Source: Deinococcus sp. Leaf326 (lineage in GTDB: Bacteria; Deinococcota; Deinococci; Deinococcales; Deinococcaceae). From it: a stretch of DNA of 64,000 nt. Each line of letters begins with the position of its first letter. The first letter of the stretch is position 1. The notes below the pieces were generated by a model. The model ran no database searches, was not told where the DNA came from, and saw only the letters and a program-made list of their open reading frames with translations. Shown one piece after another: positions 7,959-15,178 of this stretch. The DNA is taken from contig NZ_LMOM01000054.1 of assembly GCF_001424185.1 (NCBI RefSeq), forward strand, positions 171,703-235,702. Reading direction: 5' to 3'. The position numbers were made by a program, and so were the translations under genes.

Positions 7959-8909
7959 ATGATTAATAATAAAACCCTTAGTACAAAAGAAAAGCAAGGA
8001 TTCTTCTACTTCTTGAATGATTTTGTAGATGACAACCACATAGCAGGAATGGGAGTAAAGGCTTACGCTGTTTACTCTATTATCAAGAGACATGCGAACT
8101 ACGCCGAGCATACTGCTTTTCCTTCTTATACTACTATCTCTGAGAGAACGGGACTTAATAGGACTCAGATTAAAGAAGCTCTAGACGTGTTGGAACAAGG
8201 GCACTACCTCACGATAGACAAGAAGAAGGTCAAGACGGGCGAGCAAAACCACTATACCGTTATTGACTTTTCAGATGTAAAGGCGCTCACCCCTAAGAAG
8301 GGTAAGAACAAGCTCACCAAGAGAGTTAATGGTAAGCAGGGGCAAGAAGCAGCGGCCCCCAAAGAAAAAACTCAGGTAGAAGAGGTCAAGATTGAAGAGC
8401 TTATAGCTACTCCTTCTTCATCTCTCTACGAAGCTTACAAAGCAGCCGTCATGAAGCACGTTCTTCATTCTGACGTGAAGCTATGGAGCGAGAAGACCTT
8501 TAACACCAAGGCTGAGAAGCATGATAAGGCAAAGCTACAGATAGCCTATGAACTTCTTCTCAAGGAGCAGAACAAGACTTCTGCAAAGGTATACCTTCTT
8601 AGCCCTGAACAGCTTATTAGCGCCTATTACCCAAAGGTTATGAACGTGATTACTACTAGAAAGGCTGATGTAGAGAAGGAAAAGGCAGAAGAGCTACATA
8701 AGAAGGTTCAAGAAATATCCTTCAAGGAAGCAGCATCAAGAGGATTTGTTACGGAGAGTGAGCTAAAAGACTTCATGGAATTAAACGGAAAACTCAATAC
8801 TACTCAGAAGTCAGGTGGGTATAACATTAGGTGGGATGAGATTAAGCCAAAAATGGTAGAAGCTTATAGGGCCATTAAACAAGAGATTCAGGCGGCAAGT
8901 GGCTTCTGA
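7959..8909 (+). CDS. Winged-helix replication initiator-like protein
   Basis: The protein has 316 aa. Residues 10-95 form a helix_turn_helix_36-type winged helix (GVKAYAVYSIIKRHANY, FPSYTTISERTGLNRTQI, LDVLEQGHYLTI), as in plasmid and phage replication initiators. A Lys/Gly/Ala-rich linker (about 105-145) joins it to a long helical C-terminal domain. It has no ATPase or nickase motif. The gene directly follows the iteron region and the RHH gene, and no other replication gene is present, so it is the best candidate for origin recognition and recruitment of host replication proteins. AGGAG upstream fixes the start. Confidence 0.65.
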   Translation: MINNKTLSTKEKQGFFYFLNDFVDDNHIAGMGVKAYAVYSIIKRHANYAEHTAFPSYTTISERTGLNRTQIKEALDVLEQGHYLTIDKKKVKTGEQNHYTVIDFSDVKALTPKKGKNKLTKRVNGKQGQEAAAPKEKTQVEEVKIEELIATPSSSLYEAYKAAVMKHVLHSDVKLWSEKTFNTKAEKHDKAKLQIAYELLLKEQNKTSAKVYLLSPEQLISAYYPKVMNVITTRKADVEKEKAEELHKKVQEISFKEAASRGFVTESELKDFMELNGKLNTTQKSGGYNIRWDEIKPKMVEAYRAIKQEIQAASGF

Positions 8910-9091
8910 TGAACATAAAGACAATCAAGGAAGCACTCATGGAGAGGGAAGAACTGCCCCTCTCCGATATTGATAAGTACGAAGTGGAGACCACCTATAC
9001 AGACTCTTACGGGGATGGGTACTACCAAGTCTATCTCAAGCTAAAACTCCGGAAAGGAGAACCTTTATCTTTTCAACAACCTAAGCTATAA
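8909..9091 (+). CDS. Small early protein, unknown
   Basis: This acidic 60-aa protein begins in a TGATG overlap with rep, so it is translationally coupled. The C-terminal half (YGDGYYQVYLKLKL) looks beta-stranded. I recognise no family. It lies in the early operon with rep. Confidence 0.55.
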   Translation: MNIKTIKEALMEREELPLSDIDKYEVETTYTDSYGDGYYQVYLKLKLRKGEPLSFQQPKL

Positions 9092-9114
9092 TGGTAGTAC
9101 ATCAAGGAGATAAC

Positions 9115-9312
9115 ATGAATAAAGAATCTGCCCCTATAGAAGCAAGACTATATGTAAGTAGGATACTTCGCCTACTAGAGCATATGGAGAGCAATAAAAA
9201 CCCAGATGCAGGAAGTTACCAGACAAAAGAAACTTCCCGGATACTTAGGGAGTATGTAGATGTTATTATAGGTGAAAAGTCTCTCAGAACTGTATTTGAG
9301 AGAGTAGTCTAA
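9115..9312 (+). CDS. Small early protein, unknown
   Basis: This 65-aa mostly helical protein (ARLYVSRILRLLEHM and ETSRILREYVDVIIGEK) has no known motif. The ATG at 9115 is chosen because AAGGAG lies 7 nt upstream; an earlier in-frame ATG at 9091 overlaps the previous stop but has no ribosome site. Confidence 0.55.
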   Translation: MNKESAPIEARLYVSRILRLLEHMESNKNPDAGSYQTKETSRILREYVDVIIGEKSLRTVFERVV

Positions 9313-9316
9313 GATA

Positions 9317-9333
9317 GGAGCCGCAGAGGCTCC
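9317..9333 (+). repeat. Intercistronic hairpin GGAGCC-GCAGA-GGCTCC
   Basis: A 6-bp stem with a GCAGA loop lies between a stop codon and the next ribosome binding site. A near copy occurs at 9659-9675 and a related one at 7760-7775. It may stabilise or process the early mRNA, or be a weak terminator. Confidence 0.5.
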
Positions 9334-9356
9334 TTCTATCAATCTAAGGAGACAAC

Positions 9357-9653
9357 ATGATAAATACAAGAGAGCAAGTAATAGCAGCATACAAAGAGCT
9401 TTACCCGGAAGGTAAGTTAGATAGGATAATTATAGAAGGAATAGAAGAGAAGGCTAAGATGCTGGGGAAGGATTTTGAAGACTTTGACTACAAGCTTTAC
9501 GGCCCTGAGAGTTATAGGTGTGTAGACTTCTACCCTGATGGTACACCTATTGAGCCTAGAGTAACTAGACCTACTGTTACTGTACGTGCCGAGAGAGCAG
9601 ATGGAACCCCTGTAGCTGGATTTAAAGTAGAAGTAGATGACTACATAGAATGA
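9357..9653 (+). CDS. Early protein of 98 aa, unknown
   Basis: The protein is acidic. Its N-terminal half is helical (REQVIAAYKELYPEG), and a C-terminal part of about 30 residues looks beta-stranded (TVTVRAERADGTPVAGFKV). A good AAGGAG ribosome site precedes it. No family is recognised; it is flanked on both sides by the short GGAGCC/GGCTCC hairpins. Confidence 0.55.
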   Translation: MINTREQVIAAYKELYPEGKLDRIIIEGIEEKAKMLGKDFEDFDYKLYGPESYRCVDFYPDGTPIEPRVTRPTVTVRAERADGTPVAGFKVEVDDYIE

Positions 9654-9658
9654 CAACA

Positions 9659-9675
9659 GGGGCCGCAAAGGCTCC
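9659..9675 (+). repeat. Second intercistronic hairpin of the GGAGCC/GGCTCC type
   Basis: GGGGCC and GGCTCC pair around a GCAAA loop, again between a stop codon and the next ribosome binding site. It matches the hairpin at 9317-9333 in position and sequence. Confidence 0.45.
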
Positions 9676-9693
9676 TTATTAATTGGAGAGTAA

Positions 9694-10245
9694 ATGACGC
9701 TGGTAATTCCCCGCAACCTACAAATAAAGGAGGGTTTCAAAAGATACAAGAACGTGGTTAGAGACCCTGATACAGACGTGATAGTCAACTACCTAGAGGG
9801 TAATGCTCGTTGGTACGGTCTCTTCTCTGGGGAGACCTTCTACGGTAAGGCGGGTAAGCTCTGGTGCCTTTACGAGAATCTCCAAGGTGAAGAAGAAAAG
9901 CTCTTCCTATCCTCTATAGACCTCTCAGAGTACGAGTTGCTCTTGCTCGGCAGAGACCTGGGTGTCATCAAGCCTTTGTTTGACAGCAAGCTCATGGATA
10001 CCAAGAGGAAATCTCCTACCAACCGGAAGCCTTTTCATGGGGTCACTTTTGAGGCGAGCCGCAAAGGGTCTAAGAAGTGGAGTACCTCCGTCCGGCTCCC
10101 TGACGGCACCTACAAGAAGCTGGGGTACTTCCAGACGGAGCAGGAGGGCAAGGACGCCCAGGCGCTCTACCTAGAGAACCTCCACCCCCAACTCCCCCCT
10201 TCATCCTCCGCATTTGAGGCAACGCCGAGAGAGTACCGGGCTTAA
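9694..10245 (+). CDS. AP2-domain DNA-binding protein
   Basis: This 183-aa protein ends in an AP2/ERF-like domain (about residues 115-170): FHGVTFEASRKGSKKW, then TSVRLPDGTYKKLGYFQTE and a helix with ALYLENL. Such domains bind DNA and in phages usually accompany HNH homing endonucleases. Here the first 110 residues show no HNH or GIY-YIG motif, so it is a stand-alone or trimmed form. The 3' part is more GC-rich than its neighbours. A regulatory role in early transcription is possible. Confidence 0.6.
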   Translation: MTLVIPRNLQIKEGFKRYKNVVRDPDTDVIVNYLEGNARWYGLFSGETFYGKAGKLWCLYENLQGEEEKLFLSSIDLSEYELLLLGRDLGVIKPLFDSKLMDTKRKSPTNRKPFHGVTFEASRKGSKKWSTSVRLPDGTYKKLGYFQTEQEGKDAQALYLENLHPQLPPSSSAFEATPREYRA

Positions 10246-10248
10246 AAT
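10243..10248 (+). promoter_or_regulatory. -10 box of a leaderless promoter for the secreted protein gene
   Basis: TAAAAT overlaps the stop codon of the AP2 gene and ends 6 nt before the ATG at 10255; no Shine-Dalgarno sequence is present. The geometry copies the host leaderless genes, suggesting expression in the lysogen independent of the early operon. Confidence 0.5.
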
Positions 10249-10254
10249 CCCCGC

Positions 10255-10929
10255 ATGAGAAAAATGATTCTGCTTGCCCTTGCCTCTCTGGCCTCGGCGG
10301 GGGCTGCTCAAAGCATAGACTGTTCTACTTTTGAGGTTAATAGCCACGCCTTACTTAGGTACAAGCAAGTGGGGCCATCTCCTAGTACGGGTAAAGAAGT
10401 AGTAGTTAATTTGACTACTACCCCTATTAATCTTTCTGCTTGCGGGTACAAGATTTTCTCTGACGGTAAGATGTTTAAGTATACTGCTCCTAGTCAGGAA
10501 GCTCTCTTTAAATTGGTCAATTTCTCCTCTTTTCAAAACGGTAAGACCGTTAGGAGTGAGTTGAACTTTGCCTTTGTTGGGAAGTCTGGATTTACTGACC
10601 CTTATGACCTTAGTAGCTCGTATATTGAAACAGTATGGTTCAACTATAACCCCGTTACGGGGGAAGTAGGTACTATGGACCGCTTTCAAACCAACTATAC
10701 GAGCATGAAGTTGCTCAAAGATGCTACGGCTGTATACAAGGTTGATGGTGGACCTACAAAGTTCTTCTACTATAAGGGTGTAATCAATAGAGACCCTATT
10801 ATAGGAGCTAAGATTGTAGACTTCTATGTAGATAGAAAGGGCTATGAGGATGGTTTTGATAGACTACGCATTGATAATTCTACCCATACCATTACTATCT
10901 GGCAAAAGCACGCCTTCCCTACGAAGTAA
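10255..10929 (+). CDS. Secreted prophage protein with signal peptide, unknown
   Basis: This 224-aa protein starts with a classical signal peptide: MRKM, a hydrophobic LLALASLASAG core and an AAQS cleavage region near residue 20. The mature part contains Cys at about 23 and 63, a beta-rich look and no known catalytic motif. The gene seems to have its own leaderless promoter. A following signal-peptide gene is 9 bp away. Secretion by a prophage outside the lysis cassette suggests lysogenic conversion, for instance a surface change, but this is inference. Confidence 0.65.
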   Translation: MRKMILLALASLASAGAAQSIDCSTFEVNSHALLRYKQVGPSPSTGKEVVVNLTTTPINLSACGYKIFSDGKMFKYTAPSQEALFKLVNFSSFQNGKTVRSELNFAFVGKSGFTDPYDLSSSYIETVWFNYNPVTGEVGTMDRFQTNYTSMKLLKDATAVYKVDGGPTKFFYYKGVINRDPIIGAKIVDFYVDRKGYEDGFDRLRIDNSTHTITIWQKHAFPTK

Positions 10930-10938
10930 GGAGAATAT

Positions 10939-11391
10939 ATGAAAACTGTAGTGGCCCTTCTTTCCTTCCTGAGCTTTTCCCTTGCCTCGGCTATTACTCC
11001 ATCTCAACTGGTACAAATAGTCATGCAGAAGACTGATTTGTACGCTGAGGGTTCTGCTGCTTGCGATGACGCAGAGAACACGCTTAGACGTATCACGTAC
11101 CCTCAAAACCCCAAGGGACTTACAAAGTTCATCAAAACCTATAAGTACACGTCAGACAGCATCTTTGGCGTCATGGCAAAGTCTGAGATAGAGCGGGCTG
11201 TATCCTCGTTCTCTGACCTTAGGTGGACTGGGGCAAGCTGGAACCCTTGGAGAACGATTGATACCATTGGTATTGATGAGTTGCGGCCTTACATGTTCTA
11301 TGTAGAGGTTATTGAGCCTGAGTATGATGAGATTGATACAATAGACTTCACGAGTGTCTGTATTACTGTAGTTGCGCTCAAGTCTAGCTAG
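10939..11391 (+). CDS. Second secreted prophage protein with signal peptide, unknown
   Basis: The protein (150 aa) begins with a signal peptide (MKTVVALLSFLSFSLASA, probable cleavage after residue 18). The mature part is acidic, with Cys residues near 42 and 143 that could form a disulfide outside the cytoplasm. A ribosome site AAGGAG precedes the ATG, and the spacing of 9 bp from the preceding secreted-protein gene indicates a two-gene operon that ends at the terminator 11412-11437. No family is recognised. Confidence 0.65.
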   Translation: MKTVVALLSFLSFSLASAITPSQLVQIVMQKTDLYAEGSAACDDAENTLRRITYPQNPKGLTKFIKTYKYTSDSIFGVMAKSEIERAVSSFSDLRWTGASWNPWRTIDTIGIDELRPYMFYVEVIEPEYDEIDTIDFTSVCITVVALKSS

Positions 11392-11411
11392 TCTTACATC
11401 TATAATCTTGT

Positions 11412-11437
11412 CCCTAGGCTAGTTCCTAGGGGTTTTT
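11412..11437 (+). terminator. Intrinsic terminator behind the secreted-protein pair
   Basis: CCCTAGG (11412-11418) pairs with CCTAGGG (11425-11431) around a 6-nt loop, followed by five T. It closes the two-gene unit 10255-11391. Confidence 0.75.
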
Positions 11438-11463
11438 GATATTTCCAGAATTAAGGAGGATAA

Positions 11464-11497
11464 TAGTAGTAACTTAAAAACAAAGAGGTTACTACTA
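11464..11497 (+). promoter_or_regulatory. Hairpin enclosing the ribosome binding site of the next gene
   Basis: A perfect 10-bp inverted repeat, TAGTAGTAAC (11464-11473) and GTTACTACTA (11488-11497), has a 14-nt loop. The loop and start of the 3' arm hold the AGAGG ribosome site, and the stem ends directly at the ATG at 11498. A second AAGGAGGA lies upstream at 11453-11460. This looks like a translational control element. Confidence 0.55.
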
Positions 11498-11965
11498 ATG
11501 GAAGCAGAATGGACTAAGTATCATGATATGGGGGTTATATGGGAAGATGATTTTGAGAGAATGACTTCTTCGTTTAGCATGATGTACAGGCAGAAGAATA
11601 GGTACAGCACGTATGACTTTAAGTTCTACGAGGGTGTCATAGAACTCAAGCATAGGCAGTTCACCTTCACCAACTTACCTAGCGTCTTCATCAAGAAGGA
11701 TAAGTACAACAAGCTTAGGCAGCATCCTGGGGCGCTCTACTTCAACAGGTTTGCAGACGGCTCTATGTACGTCGCTGACCTCAAGGCGATAAAAACCCCC
11801 CTGGAAGAGGAAGAAATGAAGGTCAAGAATGGACCCTTGACCCTTAACCTCCATATTCCCAAGAGCTTTTTTATTTACCTGCCTGATGAGAATAGCGTGA
11901 GGTCATACCTTACGAATGAAAAGGACAGGCTCTACAGACAAATCTACAAAGGTGATACCAATTAA
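11498..11965 (+). CDS. Hypothetical phage protein of 155 aa
   Basis: The protein is rich in Tyr, Lys and Phe, with no recognised motif and no membrane segment. Its start abuts the hairpin 11464-11497. Its 3' end overlaps the next gene by 50 bp. Its place between the early genes and the terminase suggests a middle gene. Confidence 0.55.
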   Translation: MEAEWTKYHDMGVIWEDDFERMTSSFSMMYRQKNRYSTYDFKFYEGVIELKHRQFTFTNLPSVFIKKDKYNKLRQHPGALYFNRFADGSMYVADLKAIKTPLEEEEMKVKNGPLTLNLHIPKSFFIYLPDENSVRSYLTNEKDRLYRQIYKGDTN

Positions 11966-12347
11966 ACAAGTTATCAAAGATGTAATAGAAGTGAACAAGG
12001 TGACTAAGAGGGAGTTCAACTCCCTTGTAGGCATGTTGCCCAAGGCGCAAAGGGACAAGTCATCACTACAGCATAATAGGAAGTTCATTACCGCTATCGT
12101 TCGGTCTGGTCTCAAGCTGCCTTACGTGCATAGGGTGGCATGTAGGAAGTGTCTTACCCGCTTCACGCCTCATAACCATTGGGTGAAGGACTGCTCCAAC
12201 TGTAGACCCAGGCCAACAGAGAAGGTGGACTTGTCCCCGGAAGACTGTAAAGAGCTTGGTATGAGCTTTGATACAGCTACCACTAACCACCTATTCTTAC
12301 CCGAGTCCTATAGGGACTGGTACAACGCCTTAGTAATAGAGGATTAA
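11916..12347 (+). CDS. Zinc-ribbon-like phage protein
   Basis: This 143-aa protein contains two CxxC knuckles, CRKC and CSNC, about 20 residues apart (near residues 74-97, CRKCLTRFTPHNHW then DCSNCRP), the pattern of a zinc ribbon. The basic N-terminal half would fit nucleic-acid binding. The ATG at 11916 lies inside the previous gene without a good ribosome site; a GTG at 11991 is an alternative start. A role in transcription control before the terminase genes is possible. Confidence 0.55.
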   Translation: MKRTGSTDKSTKVIPIKQVIKDVIEVNKVTKREFNSLVGMLPKAQRDKSSLQHNRKFITAIVRSGLKLPYVHRVACRKCLTRFTPHNHWVKDCSNCRPRPTEKVDLSPEDCKELGMSFDTATTNHLFLPESYRDWYNALVIED

Positions 12348-12356
12348 TACCGCTAT

Positions 12357-12362
12357 TAGAAT
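12357..12362 (+). promoter_or_regulatory. -10 box of a possible leaderless promoter
   Basis: TAGAAT ends 6 nt before the ATG at 12369, the same geometry as host leaderless genes. An AGGG stretch in the spacer could instead be a weak ribosome site. Confidence 0.4.
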
Positions 12363-12368
12363 AGGGAT

Positions 12369-12653
12369 ATGCTTAGTAAGAAAATATCCCCGCTAGAGAA
12401 AAAAGAATTGAAGGAGGCAGCACGAAGACAGGGAGTAGATATACACTCCCTCTATTCTTATGAGTATGCCCAGACTCGGAACCCGGCAAGCATCAAAGAG
12501 TTTGTCTGTATTTCCAAGTTGAACAAGGAGCAGGTTGTAGGGGTACTCATACCGTACTTCAAGGCGCTTGGTTACATAGGGGCTATCTCAGTCACGAAGA
12601 GGCCGGAGAGTGCATGGAGCATCAACCTCAGCAACAGAGTAAGGGATGTGTAG
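12369..12653 (+). CDS. Hypothetical phage protein of 94 aa
   Basis: A basic protein with a helical N-terminus (KKISPLEKKELKEAARRQG) and a possible winged-helix-like C-terminal half (KEQVVGVLIPYFKALGYIG, then a beta hairpin ISVTKRPESAWSINL). The fold reading is only suggestive. It overlaps the next small gene by 8 bp. Confidence 0.5.
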   Translation: MLSKKISPLEKKELKEAARRQGVDIHSLYSYEYAQTRNPASIKEFVCISKLNKEQVVGVLIPYFKALGYIGAISVTKRPESAWSINLSNRVRDV

Positions 12654-12792
12654 GAAGAAGTCCTACCCTACTAAACTAGATGCTCTCCTTAAGCTCCTTC
12701 GTCTTCACTCTAGCAGCACTCCACGAACAGAGACCAGAGCTTATCTCTGCTCCGAGTGCGGGAAATACCACCTTACAAGCCAAAGAGGATAA
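12646..12792 (+). CDS. 48-aa zinc-finger-like phage protein
   Basis: A short frame overlapping the previous stop encodes 48 residues that end in AYLCSECGKYHLTSQ. This CxxCGxxHLT pattern is common in tiny zinc-ribbon proteins of phages. The N-terminal half is basic (MCRKKSYPTK, LLKLLRLHSS). It stops one base before the next ATG, and the ribosome site of the next gene (AAAGAGG) lies in its last codons, typical of tightly packed real genes. Confidence 0.55.
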   Translation: MCRKKSYPTKLDALLKLLRLHSSSTPRTETRAYLCSECGKYHLTSQRG

Positions 12793-12793
12793 T

Positions 12794-12991
12794 ATGACAA
12801 GAAAAACCCCGGAAAGAGAAACAACAGAAGTAGTCCTACCAGATGGAAAGAAGGTAGTAGGTGGAGTATTGGAAGGTACTCCTAACCTGCCTCTGTATGG
12901 AAGGAAGAAGAGCATATCAGAGTACAACCTGAACTTGACTCCCGAGGAAGTAGCAAGGCTTGTAGGTAGTGACGCTGCTCTACAGGAGTAA
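12794..12991 (+). CDS. Hypothetical phage protein of 65 aa
   Basis: The start at 12794 is set by AAAGAGG 5-11 nt upstream; a longer frame from 12680 overlaps the zinc-finger gene and is less likely. The protein has a charged N-terminus (TRKTPERETTEVV) and a C-terminal helix (TPEEVARLVGSDAAL). It lies 2 bp upstream of the small terminase gene and is likely cotranscribed. Confidence 0.5.
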   Translation: MTRKTPERETTEVVLPDGKKVVGGVLEGTPNLPLYGRKKSISEYNLNLTPEEVARLVGSDAALQE

Positions 12992-12993
12992 GT

Positions 12994-13473
12994 ATGCCTA
13001 AGAGGAAATACTCAGATGATGAACTCTTCCAAGTCTGGGTATCTCTGGGAGAGGATAGGAGTATACAGAAGGTGGCAGATGTAGCGGGTATGGCATATAT
13101 AACTATCGCTAAAAAGAGTGGTAAGTATAATTGGAAGGAAAGATTACAGGGTATGCAGGAAGAGAATAAAAACCTTATTACTGCTCTTGTAACTGATAAT
13201 TCTAATGCTATTGCTTTGAATGAAAGTATAGTTTATAGGGGAGTGAGTGAGACCTTCCTTAGAATCTTCCAAGAGTCTCTGCCTCTGCTCAAGCCTACGG
13301 ATAATCCCAGGGAGCTTAAGACCTACCTTGATATGTACCGCCTGATTAACGGTCAACCTACCGACATAAGCAGGCAGGAGGTAGCTACCGTCTCCCAGGA
13401 GGCTGTAGAGGCCCTGACAGACGAAGAGCTTTTCTCCATCCCTGAGGAAGTGTTGAACCGTCTCCAAGCCTGA
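12994..13473 (+). CDS. Terminase small subunit-like DNA-binding protein
   Basis: The protein has 159 aa. Residues 5-45 form a helix-turn-helix (DDELFQVWVSLGEDRS, IQKVADVAGMAYITIAKKSG) and the rest is helical and acidic, the usual make-up of small terminase subunits that recognise the packaging site and stimulate the large subunit. Identification rests on this and on its position just upstream of the large terminase. Confidence 0.7.
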   Translation: MPKRKYSDDELFQVWVSLGEDRSIQKVADVAGMAYITIAKKSGKYNWKERLQGMQEENKNLITALVTDNSNAIALNESIVYRGVSETFLRIFQESLPLLKPTDNPRELKTYLDMYRLINGQPTDISRQEVATVSQEAVEALTDEELFSIPEEVLNRLQA

Positions 13474-13711
13474 GGATGCACACTAATTAGTGTTATTGAG
13501 CAGCCCAAGCAGAGGCCGAGGCTACAGGAGCCTCTAGGAGGCTGAGCAGGAGACAGGGTGGACACTCTGCCCACTCCTGCCTTCACCCTAGCCTTCCTGT
13601 CCCTCCTGGGAGCTTCCTTCCAGGCTCAGGCCCCAGCAAAAACCCCGGAGTACAACAACAACCCCTAGCCTTCTACGGTTAGGGGAATCTAATTAGCAGG
13701 ACGTATTGATA
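13474..13711. other. GC-rich intergenic region before large terminase, candidate packaging site
   Basis: There are 238 bp without a gene between the two terminase genes, unusual in this compact phage. It holds a perfect 12-bp palindrome CACTAATTAGTG at 13481-13492, followed by repeated AGGCTG/GGAGCC purine-pyrimidine blocks. A cos or pac site next to the terminase genes would fit, but nothing proves it. A ribosome site (AGGACG) precedes the large terminase ATG. Confidence 0.4.
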
Positions 13712-15172
13712 ATGCAATTGAACAAAGAGGATGCACTAAGAATAAAAAAGGAGAAGGGTAGAAGAAGCTTTGAGTATTTCCAACGTCATGTACTAGAAAT
13801 CCCAGAGGACTATATACAGCCTCATCAGAACGATTGGGTAGCAGCCTTTGAGGACTACTCCAAGGTCATGCTCCTTGCTCCGAGGGCACACCTCAAGTCT
13901 TCTACCTTGACCTCCTATCTCTTATGGAAGATTCTCTACAATCCAGAACTTAGAATCCTCCTGATAACCATATCCGATAGCAGAGCAGCCGAGATGCTAC
14001 AGAAGGTCAAGGCTGAGCTAGAAAAACCCGCAGTCAAGAAATACTTTGGCAACGTCAAGGGTACAGGGATATGGAGTACAGAGGGACTTACTCTTAACCG
14101 TAAGACAGTACAGGTGGAGCCTACAGTCAAGGCTATAGGGATTGGAACGGCCTCCGTAGGTTCAAGGTGCGACATTCTTATAGCTGACGACTTGACGGAC
14201 GCCTCCAAGGCTGACAGTCCAGCGGAGAGGGCAAAGCTCTCAAGTAAGTTCTTCTCTGAGCTTGCGCCTCTTGTTTTAGCCGGAGGGAAAACAATAGTCC
14301 TGGGAACAAGGAAGAATAAGGATGACTTGTACTCTGAGATTCTCAAGAACAACTCCTTCTATTCTATCGTTCAACCTGCTATTACCAACTATCACCCTGA
14401 TGATATTGAGTTTGAGTACATCAAGGATGACAACGGGGTAATCAGGGACATAGTGATTAAAACCCCTGATGTAGAGGTCTTTGCGCCTCAGCTAACAGCT
14501 ACAGGGTGTGACCTGAAATCTCTTATCAAGATGAGAGCGCAGATGGGAAGCACTCAGTTCCTCAGGGAATACCAGAACGATATAAGCTCCTTCCTCGGCT
14601 CAAGCCTCAAGGAAGAGTGGCTTAACTACGTTGATGAAACCCCCGCCTTGAATGAGCTAGACCTCTATATGGGTGTTGACTTAGCGATTACAGAGAAACA
14701 ATCCTCTGACTTTACTGTCATTGTCACTATTGGGAAGCATAAGAAGACTGGCCTAATCTATCTACTAAAATTAAATAGAGTACGTTCTGACTTCCCCACT
14801 ACAATAGAGAATATCAAGAAGGAATATGGGTACTGGAAGACCAGAGGGTTTACCCCTAAGAAGGTCATGATTGAGACCGTAGCCTTCCAGCTTGCCACCT
14901 TCCAAACTCTCAGAGCATCTACCAACATTCCCGTAGTGAAGAGCAACTCCTTGGGGAAGAAGGAAGAGCGTATCAACTCTATGGCCGTCTTCTTTGAGAA
15001 CGGTAAGGTAAATATCTCCAAGGATTTTGACCCTGAGGAACTCTTTAAGACTGAGTGGTTGAACTTCCCCAGCAAGAAGACTCATGACGACATTCTAGAC
15101 GCCGTAGAAATCTCACTAAGGGCTGTACTCTCTACCTCATCAGGTAAAACTATTCAGTACACCACCTACTAA
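13712..15172 (+). CDS. terL: Terminase large subunit
   Basis: TerL (486 aa) is the packaging motor and nuclease. The ATPase part has a Walker A-like APRAHLKSSTLTSYLLW near residue 55 and a Walker B CDILIADDLTD near 155. The RNase H-like nuclease part starts with YMGVDLAITEKQSSDFTV near 315 and ends with a conserved HDDILDAVE near 465. The ATG at 13712 is preferred over a TTG two codons earlier because of spacing to AGGA. It is followed by the portal gene after 6 bp. Confidence 0.93.
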   Translation: MQLNKEDALRIKKEKGRRSFEYFQRHVLEIPEDYIQPHQNDWVAAFEDYSKVMLLAPRAHLKSSTLTSYLLWKILYNPELRILLITISDSRAAEMLQKVKAELEKPAVKKYFGNVKGTGIWSTEGLTLNRKTVQVEPTVKAIGIGTASVGSRCDILIADDLTDASKADSPAERAKLSSKFFSELAPLVLAGGKTIVLGTRKNKDDLYSEILKNNSFYSIVQPAITNYHPDDIEFEYIKDDNGVIRDIVIKTPDVEVFAPQLTATGCDLKSLIKMRAQMGSTQFLREYQNDISSFLGSSLKEEWLNYVDETPALNELDLYMGVDLAITEKQSSDFTVIVTIGKHKKTGLIYLLKLNRVRSDFPTTIENIKKEYGYWKTRGFTPKKVMIETVAFQLATFQTLRASTNIPVVKSNSLGKKEERINSMAVFFENGKVNISKDFDPEELFKTEWLNFPSKKTHDDILDAVEISLRAVLSTSSGKTIQYTTY

Positions 15173-15178
15173 GGTAAT

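Noticed and set aside
7959..8909. Relaxase or rolling-circle initiator
   Set aside because: No HUH motif or catalytic Tyr pattern is visible; the winged-helix start points to an origin-binding initiator.
11916..11965. Frameshift fusing the 155-aa and zinc-ribbon genes
   Set aside because: The overlap has no slippery heptamer and both frames have usable starts, so two overlapping genes are simpler.
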